From Bordetella parapertussis (GTDB lineage: Bacteria > Pseudomonadota > Gammaproteobacteria > Burkholderiales > SG8-39): a DNA stretch of 42,918 nucleotides. The stretch lies in contig CAMDFL010000015.1 in NCBI GenBank assembly GCA_945897475.1, positions 1-42,918 on the forward strand. Reading direction: 5' to 3'. Below the pieces are notes generated by a model. It searched no databases and was not told the origin of the DNA. It saw nothing but the letters and a program-made list of their open reading frames with translations. Below are positions 37,252 through 42,918 of the stretch, one piece after another (within the stretch, counting starts at the first letter, position 1; every line of letters starts with the position of its first letter). The translations under genes and the position numbers were made by a program.

Positions 37252-37856
37252 AGATCGCGCGTGAAGATTTCAAACATCTGCGCTTACCCATGGCGCTTGC
37301 CGTGGTCCTTATTGCCATTGGCGCGACCTGTGTGGTTCTGACTGAATCCTGGTTGGATGAGGCCAGGATAGGGCGCCAAGCGGCGGCAAAGTCGAGCGCC
37401 GAGGCGCAGAAAAAAGTCGAACAGGTGTCCGAGGAAGAGCGAGAAATCAAACAGAACATGGCCTGGTATGCACGCATGGCCGCCCGCGGCATGGTCGATC
37501 AGGAGAACCGGCTCGATCTTATTGATTCCATTGCAAAGATTAAGTCTGCCAGGAAGCTGTTTGAGATTCGCTACAATATAGACGCGCAAAAGCCGTTGTC
37601 TTACCCCGGCATCGCTCCGGCAGGAAACATCGATCTGGTTGCCAGCCGTATGAAGCTGGACATGCAGTTGTTGCACGAAGAGGATTTGCTCAAGTTCCTG
37701 TCAGATCTTGAGGCCGCGGCGCTTTCGCACATAGCTGTGCGGAGCTGCACGTTTAATCGGATAGAGCGCGGTCCTGCGCAGGCATTGTCGGCAGTGCCCC
37801 ATCTCAGCTCAAGCTGCGAGCTGGATCTGGTGGTGGTGAAACAGGTGAAATCCTGA
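37248..37856 (+). CDS. mshJ: MshJ-like PilO-type assembly protein
   Basis: This 202-residue protein has an N-terminal membrane helix (about 14-33, PMALAVVLIAIGATCVVLTES), a coiled coil (about 45-70) and a small periplasmic ferredoxin-like domain, the general PilO/GspM plan. The real start is the ATG at 37248, which overlaps the mshI stop as ATGA; the frame is open further upstream, but that part lies inside mshI. It would pair with the PilN-like part of mshI in the inner-membrane complex. Assigned by topology and position. Confidence 0.75.
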   Translation: MKIAREDFKHLRLPMALAVVLIAIGATCVVLTESWLDEARIGRQAAAKSSAEAQKKVEQVSEEEREIKQNMAWYARMAARGMVDQENRLDLIDSIAKIKSARKLFEIRYNIDAQKPLSYPGIAPAGNIDLVASRMKLDMQLLHEEDLLKFLSDLEAAALSHIAVRSCTFNRIERGPAQALSAVPHLSSSCELDLVVVKQVKS

Positions 37857-37858
37857 AT

Positions 37859-38323
37859 ATGATGAAGTGGGCAACCATGTTTATCAGACGATTGGTCTCG
37901 TTACCATTGTTCGCGTGCCTGTCACTGCAGGTGGTCGCGCCGCAAAACATTCTGGCTCAGGATAAGCCGGGCGCCCGCGAGCTTGGCCGGCTGTTTTTCA
38001 CCCAACCGCAGCGCCTGGAATTGGATCGCAGACGCGAACTCAATATTCAGGAATCCACCGTGGTCGTAGAGAGTCTGTATACCGTCAATGGACACATCAC
38101 TCGCTCCAGTGGGAAAACCACCACTTGGGTCAACAGCGCAGCGCAAAACGAAACCTACCGCCCGCGTAATCCGGCAATTATTCCGTTGCGGCCGGTGGAA
38201 GAGGAACCGGCCGTGGACGTGCGAGTGGGACAAACACTCGATAGAAACAGTGGCACCGTTAATAATGGCTTAGCCGGCGGCGACATCAAGATCAAAGCGG
38301 GAGCCGCGCCGGCGCGGCGCTAA
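37859..38323 (+). CDS. mshK: MshK-like periplasmic protein (GspC/PilP position)
   Basis: This 154-residue exported protein has a signal sequence (about 1-34, IRRLVSLPLFACLSLQVVAPQNILAQ), then LGRLFFTQPQRLELDRRRELN and a short beta-rich domain (VVVESLYTVNGHITRSSGKTTTWVN), ending in a basic Ala-rich tail. The segment resembles small proteins at this place in other MSHA-like clusters, where they connect the inner-membrane complex to the secretin. The homology is weak and the name follows position. Confidence 0.6.
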   Translation: MMKWATMFIRRLVSLPLFACLSLQVVAPQNILAQDKPGARELGRLFFTQPQRLELDRRRELNIQESTVVVESLYTVNGHITRSSGKTTTWVNSAAQNETYRPRNPAIIPLRPVEEEPAVDVRVGQTLDRNSGTVNNGLAGGDIKIKAGAAPARR

Positions 38324-38326
38324 ACC

Positions 38327-40150
38327 ATGGGAGGCACCGTCAATATTGCTCTTCCCAACCGCGTTAAGCAGCGCGGCTTGGCGATGATTGCTCTGCTTTC
38401 CTTATTTGCGCTGGTAAGCAGCTACCTGGTTGTCAATGGCATGCAGCGCACCAAAGCCGAAGTCTCCAACGAACAGGAGCGCCAATCGAGCGAGGCCCTG
38501 AAGAACGCCAAGGCCGCCCTGATTGCCTACACAGCCTCGAAAGCATGGACCGTTACCGGTGCAAGCGATCAGCCGGGCGCGCTGCCCTGCCCGGATACAA
38601 ATAATGACGGCGTCGCCGACAGTTGCGGGGCAAGCAATTCGTCCCGCATTGGCCGGATCCCCTGGAAAACATTGGGAATTTCGGATTTGCGCGACTCAAG
38701 CGGCGAGGTTCTTTGGTATGCCCTTTCCAATAATTTTCGAGAGACCGGCGGTACCGCCCCCATCAACAGCGACACTCAAGGCACTTTGACCATTACGGGC
38801 TCGACTTCCGCAACCCAGGTTGTGGCAGTCATCATCGCGCCGGGCCAGCCCTTGTCTGGTCAGGACCGCACCCCTACTGTCCTCCCTGACACCCTTGGCA
38901 ACAGCACGTCAAACTTTCTCGAGAGCACGAACACCAGCGGCTCGGAAATAATAATTACCACCAAGGTCGCCCCCGATACCTGGAGAAGCAAGGTCGATCC
39001 GGTCGACAAGGAATTGGTTTTCAACGATAGTGTCGTGACGATTACGCAGGCCGAGATCATGGCCCTGGTCGAACCGGCGGTTGCATCGCGCATTGAGCAG
39101 TACATCAAACCCTACCTGACGAGATATTTCTATCGCGATTCGAGCAATCTTGGCTGGAGTTCTTTCCCGTTTCCGGCTGAATTCAGCTCCGCCACATACA
39201 CCTTGGGTCCGGGCGCGAGTGGGACCGGTACCACGCGTGCGCAAAGCAGCTATGTCGGCAGCACAGCCCAAACAAGCGGCCTGCTGCCGATTACCGCGTC
39301 CGCAAACTTCAGTTGGACCACCGGAACGGTAACCAAAACCGGCGGCACATATGGAACGATTTCTGGTATTTCATGCGCGACCTCAGCTTCAGCTTGGGTC
39401 TGCAATTTCACCCTCACCTCGCTCAATTCATGGGCAACCTGCGTAACCACCCAATTTTGCATGGTGAATCCGATGTTTAAGGTGACCGGAGGCATCGGTT
39501 CCAATGCCGGAATAAGCTTCGCCGATCTACCTACGGCCAACTCCGTCACGGTGACCAACACTTCCGGCTCTACCAATCGCTCGATGTCCGCCAAAATCAT
39601 CGGTGGAACGCTTACCGCCGCAGGAGTTGGTACCGTTAATCTGGATGGCACGCATAGCTATTCACGCTACAACGCCACGTCGTTTAACCGCGTGATGCGA
39701 GTGACAATTCCGGCGGTCGTGGCCAGTTCGATGACCGGCAGTTCGGACGCGGACGCCGGCTGGTTCATCAAGAACGAGTGGTACCGCCAAACTTATTACG
39801 CGGTGTCGTCTGGCTTTCTACCTGGCGGCACCGCGTCATGTACAACGTCTCCAACCGCGGTCCCTGCACCTGGACCGCCATCAGCCGCGACCTGCCTGAT
39901 GGTCAACAATCTGTTCGACAGCGTAACTTCGACTTACACGACTAAAGCTGACCGCAATGCAATACTGATTTTTTCAGGCAGAGCACTGGCAACCACCAGC
40001 CCGGTGCAATCCCACCCGTCATCCGTCCTCGTTAGCTATCTTGAAGGCGCCAACAACCAGAACCCGACCAACAAGATATTTGATAGCCGCGATGGGAAAA
40101 CCCTTTCTGCGCAAACTTTTAATGATCGCGTGATCGTCATTTCGCCGTGA
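38327..40150 (+). CDS. large pilin-like protein lacking Glu5 (GspK/PilX-type)
   Basis: This 607-residue protein has a class III-like signal: a basic leader ending in KQRG, then LAMIALLSLFALVSSYLVVNGM. After the putative cleavage Gly the fifth residue is Ala, not the usual Glu. Pilins without Glu5 (GspK, PilX type) commonly start or cap a fibre. The long exported part begins with an N-terminal helix, then GALPCPDTNNDG and RIGRIPWKTLGISDLRD, shared with the next gene product, followed by a Ser/Thr/Gly-rich beta region with several Cys (about 290-600). It is 3 bp from mshK and overlaps the next gene by 4 bp (GTGA). Exact role unknown. Confidence 0.75.
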   Translation: MGGTVNIALPNRVKQRGLAMIALLSLFALVSSYLVVNGMQRTKAEVSNEQERQSSEALKNAKAALIAYTASKAWTVTGASDQPGALPCPDTNNDGVADSCGASNSSRIGRIPWKTLGISDLRDSSGEVLWYALSNNFRETGGTAPINSDTQGTLTITGSTSATQVVAVIIAPGQPLSGQDRTPTVLPDTLGNSTSNFLESTNTSGSEIIITTKVAPDTWRSKVDPVDKELVFNDSVVTITQAEIMALVEPAVASRIEQYIKPYLTRYFYRDSSNLGWSSFPFPAEFSSATYTLGPGASGTGTTRAQSSYVGSTAQTSGLLPITASANFSWTTGTVTKTGGTYGTISGISCATSASAWVCNFTLTSLNSWATCVTTQFCMVNPMFKVTGGIGSNAGISFADLPTANSVTVTNTSGSTNRSMSAKIIGGTLTAAGVGTVNLDGTHSYSRYNATSFNRVMRVTIPAVVASSMTGSSDADAGWFIKNEWYRQTYYAVSSGFLPGGTASCTTSPTAVPAPGPPSAATCLMVNNLFDSVTSTYTTKADRNAILIFSGRALATTSPVQSHPSSVLVSYLEGANNQNPTNKIFDSRDGKTLSAQTFNDRVIVISP

Positions 40151-41043
40151 AATCATCGTTGGCAGTAAGGCACAAGGGCTTTACCCTGGTTGAACTGGCC
40201 GTTGTGATGTTTGTCGTGGCCTTGATGCTTGCTGGAGCGCTTATTCCGCTCACCACGCAAATGGAGGTTCGCAGCATCGCCGAGACGCGCCGGATTATGG
40301 ATCAAATCAACGAATCCCTGATCGGCTTCGCACAAACCAATGGGCGTCTACCTTGCCCGGCCAGTGGCGCTGTAGCCACCGGAACTGCAAACGCAGGCAC
40401 GGAACAATACACGTCGCCTTCCTGCACCGCGTTGGTCGGCGTAATACCGTGGTCAACACTTGGTGTGCCGGAAACCGACGCCTGGGGTCGCCGCTTTACT
40501 TACCGGGTCGCATCAGTTTTCGCCGACGATATAGTTTCCAACACCACGCAAACGACGGCGCCGGCAAGCCAGACTACCAACGGGATTAACTGCACTGCTC
40601 CCACCCCCACGCCTAGCCTGTCCTCGTTCGCCTTGTGCTCTTTGGGAGAAATTGCGGTACTAACCCGCAGCATCAACGCTGCGGGAGTGCATTCTACGAG
40701 CGCGCTCGGCACGGGGCTTCCCGCCGTGTTCATTTCCCACGGTCGCAATGGAAATGGCGGTTATCAAACCAGTGGGATACAAAAGACATTCACGAACAAT
40801 ACCGATGAGGCAACCAATGCATCGGGAACGCCCGCAGGTAGCCCGGGTTCCCCGACAGGCGCGCCCGGCAGCGGCTATAACTTCGCCAGTTTTCTTTTCT
40901 ATAGCAGGCTCCAGACGCCAAGCGCGACCGGTTGCAGTGAAATCACCACTGGCAGCGTTTTTTGCGAATTCGATGACATCGTCTACATGATCACTGCGCC
41001 CATGCTGGTGTCTCGCATGGTTAGCGCGGGACGCCTCCCCTGA
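40147..41043 (+). CDS. prepilin with canonical N-methylation motif and LPCP/PWSTLG domain
   Basis: This 298-residue prepilin has leader ...RHKG followed by FTLVELAVVMFVVALMLAGAL, with Glu at position 5, ready for prepilin peptidase cleavage and methylation. The globular part begins NGRLPCPASGAV and VGVIPWSTLGVPETDAWGRRFTYRV, matching the same order of motifs in the upstream 607-residue protein, so the two are probably paralogous. The start is a GTG overlapping the previous stop. It is too large for a typical major pilin and is more likely a minor pilin or substrate. Last gene of the cluster. Confidence 0.85.
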   Translation: MKSSLAVRHKGFTLVELAVVMFVVALMLAGALIPLTTQMEVRSIAETRRIMDQINESLIGFAQTNGRLPCPASGAVATGTANAGTEQYTSPSCTALVGVIPWSTLGVPETDAWGRRFTYRVASVFADDIVSNTTQTTAPASQTTNGINCTAPTPTPSLSSFALCSLGEIAVLTRSINAAGVHSTSALGTGLPAVFISHGRNGNGGYQTSGIQKTFTNNTDEATNASGTPAGSPGSPTGAPGSGYNFASFLFYSRLQTPSATGCSEITTGSVFCEFDDIVYMITAPMLVSRMVSAGRLP

Positions 41044-41239
41044 AAAATCCACAGGGATGAACGGCGGCGCCGATCGCCAGCAGCGTCTTTGGCAACGCAA
41101 TCGCCTTTGGTTGTGCAGCATGACATGAGCATGAACGCATTGCCGTCGGTATCGGTGGCGCGCGTTTTCTGAAATTCTGCATGGCCATGTCACGTACAAT
41201 TACTCGCTACTCAACCTAGTGCTTGATTTGAGAAATTAA

Positions 41240-42526
41240 TTGTCAGCGACATCGACCACCCTTTCCTCGCAAACGTTCCTGCAACGTCTGCGACACGCCG
41301 GCATCGAGGCGCACGACAGCGAAGATCTGAAGATCCGGAAAACGATACTCGTTTTCGCCATGGGTCTAATGACCGCCGCGCCCATGTTCTGGTTGGGTGT
41401 CTATTGGCTGATGGGCATTCAACTATCCGCAAGCTTGCCGTTCGGATTCCAGATCGTCTCGGTCGCGACGCTGCTGATTTACGTGGCCACACGCAGTTTT
41501 TCTTTCTTCTGCTACGCCCAACTGTCGCTGTTTCTGTTTTTCCCGTTTGTCGCGCAATTGTCGATCGGCAGCTTCATTTCAGCGAGCGGCGTGGTGCTGT
41601 GGGGCATCCTCGCACCGATTTGCGCGGTGCCGGTGCTGGGCGCGCGGGCGTCGCTGCCCTGGTTTGTCGGCCATGTCGCGATCATCGCCATGTGCGGTGT
41701 GGTCGATTATCAGTTGGCGAACAGCTTGCAGGCGGCGCCGAATGTTCCGCTTCGCACCAGTGCGGTGTTTTTTTCGCTCAATTTCATTGCCGTATCGAGC
41801 ATGGCCTTTTTCGTGCTGCGCTTTGCCGCCGTGCAAAAAGAGCGCTATGAAAGTCAATTGGGCGAAACCCATCGATTGCTTCAGATCGAGCAGGACCGCT
41901 CGGAAAAACTTCTGCTCAATATCCTGCCCACGCCGATCGCTGAACGCCTGAAACTGGAAAATCAAACCATTGCGGACGGGTTCGCCGACGTCACCGTCAT
42001 GTTCGCGGACATTGTCAATTTCACCCAAATTGCCGAAGGCATGGCGCCTAGCCGCATTTTTGCCATGTTGAACACCGTCTTCTCCGGCTTCGACCAGTTG
42101 GCGGAAAAACACCGGCTGGAAAAAATTAAGACCATCGGCGATGCCTACATGGTTGCCGGCGGCCTGGACAATGAAGGTCCCGACTATACGGTGGCGATCG
42201 CAAACATGGCGCTGGACATGCGCGACCTTCTCGCAACTGACGCGGAAATAAAGCAATTGGGCCTGGCGATTCGCTTGGGAATCGGCACCGGACCGGTCAT
42301 CGCGGGCGTAGTCGGGACCAAGAAATTCATCTACGATTTATGGGGTGATACGGTCAATCTTGCCAGCCGCATCACCACCGAGGGTGTTCCAGGCATGATT
42401 CATGTGGATGCGACCACCTACCGTCGCCTGCGCGCGCATTTTGATTTCGATGAGCCAATCTCTATGCCCCTCAAGGGCAAGGGCAATACCACGGTCTATA
42501 GGCTGATCGGACACAAGTCGAACTGA
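41240..42526 (+). CDS. membrane class III adenylyl cyclase
   Basis: This 428-residue protein has six predicted membrane helices (about 35-195), a short coiled linker ending in LLLNILPTPIAERLK, and a C-terminal class III cyclase domain. Metal-binding Asp257 (MFADIVNFT) and Asp301 (KTIGDAYMV) are present. Purine-specificity residues are Lys297 and Asp366 (IYDLWGD), the adenylyl rather than guanylyl pattern. Transition-state Asn373 and Arg377 (TVNLASR) are intact, so an active homodimer making cAMP is predicted. The start is a TTG at 41240 directly after an in-frame stop; the next ATG (codon 41) would remove part of the first helix. The 196 bp before it show no clear promoter or terminator. Confidence 0.88.
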   Translation: MSATSTTLSSQTFLQRLRHAGIEAHDSEDLKIRKTILVFAMGLMTAAPMFWLGVYWLMGIQLSASLPFGFQIVSVATLLIYVATRSFSFFCYAQLSLFLFFPFVAQLSIGSFISASGVVLWGILAPICAVPVLGARASLPWFVGHVAIIAMCGVVDYQLANSLQAAPNVPLRTSAVFFSLNFIAVSSMAFFVLRFAAVQKERYESQLGETHRLLQIEQDRSEKLLLNILPTPIAERLKLENQTIADGFADVTVMFADIVNFTQIAEGMAPSRIFAMLNTVFSGFDQLAEKHRLEKIKTIGDAYMVAGGLDNEGPDYTVAIANMALDMRDLLATDAEIKQLGLAIRLGIGTGPVIAGVVGTKKFIYDLWGDTVNLASRITTEGVPGMIHVDATTYRRLRAHFDFDEPISMPLKGKGNTTVYRLIGHKSN

Positions 42527-42533
42527 TCAGCTA

Positions 42534-42918
42534 TTACCCGGTCCGCGAGGTACGCTGTTCGCCGCGCGCGTCGCCAGTCAAGGAGAAACGCACTTCACCA
42601 AAATCGTTGTTGGCCAACGCTAGCGTAAAACCGGCGTTTTCCGCGAGTCGCGCGGTCTGATACAAACCAATCCCAAAACCACTGCTGGAGCTCACCGGCC
42701 CTTGCATCAATCCAGTCACTACCTCGGCTGGCACCGGTTCCCCATTGTCGATGACAGACAATTCAATGTCTGGATCGCAGCAGAACTCGACTCTGATCGA
42801 CACGGCCTGGTCCAACTTGCGCTTTTTGAGCGCGTTTTGAATCAGATTGTCCCCGGCGCTATCGAACAGCTCTTTGGGCAACGGGGTCTCATCGATGATC
42901 GAGCCGGCGCTGAATACG
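42534..42918 (-). CDS. C-terminal part of a PrsK-like sensor histidine kinase (cut by window edge)
   Basis: The minus-strand frame is open from the window edge to a TAA at 42534, giving about 127 residues. These form a GHKL ATPase domain: N-box DSAGDNLIQNALKKR, G1 box VIDNGEPVP, G2 box GFGIGLYQTARLAENAG, and a final LANNDFGEVRFSLTG strand. LYQTARLAE and the DNLIQNALKKR spacing resemble PrsK kinases of PEP-CTERM/exopolysaccharide systems. The sensor and phosphoacceptor part lies beyond the window. Its stop is 8 bp from the convergent cyclase stop. It could be the partner of the response regulator at 26393. Confidence 0.85.
   Translation of the reverse strand, partial: VFSAGSIIDETPLPKELFDSAGDNLIQNALKKRKLDQAVSIRVEFCCDPDIELSVIDNGEPVPAEVVTGLMQGPVSSSSGFGIGLYQTARLAENAGFTLALANNDFGEVRFSLTGDARGEQRTSRTG

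Noticed and set aside
41044-41239. Terminator or small RNA between the pilin gene and the cyclase
   Set aside because: GC-rich partial inverted repeats are present (GGCG...CGCC near 41065), but no stable stem with a T-run and no clear promoter could be supported.

Overview
The window reads as a stretch of chromosome from a betaproteobacterium (probably Nitrosomonadales/Burkholderiales-like; genus not determinable by eye). The main evidence is gene order. The chain mla lipid-transport genes, ABC exporter, bolA/ibaG, murA, hisGDCBHAFIE, HIT protein and tatABC, close to a DegS/AlgW-type protease, petABC, sspA and sspB, is a familiar betaproteobacterial neighbourhood. Genes are tightly packed with many ATGA/GTGA stop-start overlaps. 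I saw no rRNA, tRNA, CRISPR array or insertion sequence.

Layout. (1) 1-3168, minus strand: the start of a DUF4347 protein with an LEPR-type motif (cut by the window edge), preceded by a 709-residue fusion of a PqqD-like domain, an M50/site-2 protease and an HlyD-like adaptor. Together they look like a dedicated export module. Short tandem repeats lie upstream of the fusion gene. (2) 3430-7281, minus: sspB, sspA and the cytochrome bc1 operon petABC. (3) 7639-8808, plus: a membrane-anchored HtrA protease. (4) 8975-25490, minus: a long run tatCBA / HIT / hisEIFAHBCDG / murA / ibaG / ABC exporter / mlaB, mlaC, mlaA, mlaD, mlaE, mlaF (listed in map order, so transcription starts at mlaF). (5) 25669-41043, plus: an orphan ABC ATPase, a sigma-54 response regulator of PrsR type, and an MSHA-type (type IV pilus / type II secretion-like) assembly cluster in the order mshM, L, N, E, G, I, J, K, followed by two unusual pilin-like proteins. 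(6) 41240-42526, plus: a membrane class III adenylyl cyclase. It is convergent with the C-terminal end of a PrsK-like histidine kinase at the right edge.

How they work together. The housekeeping half covers respiration (bc1, whose Rieske protein carries a twin-arginine signal and so probably uses the Tat translocon encoded nearby), histidine synthesis (short HisG, so a HisZ partner is expected elsewhere), peptidoglycan precursor synthesis and outer-membrane lipid asymmetry. The accessory half holds two surface systems: the DUF4347/M50-HlyD export module on the left and the MSHA-like apparatus on the right. The second is bracketed by a response regulator and a kinase that may be a split two-component pair.

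The least explained DNA is a roughly 140-bp dispersed repeat present twice in opposite orientation (8825-8965 and 13519-13656). Each copy is built around a 20-bp inverted repeat. One copy interrupts the his operon and sits inside a small array of 20-bp repeats.
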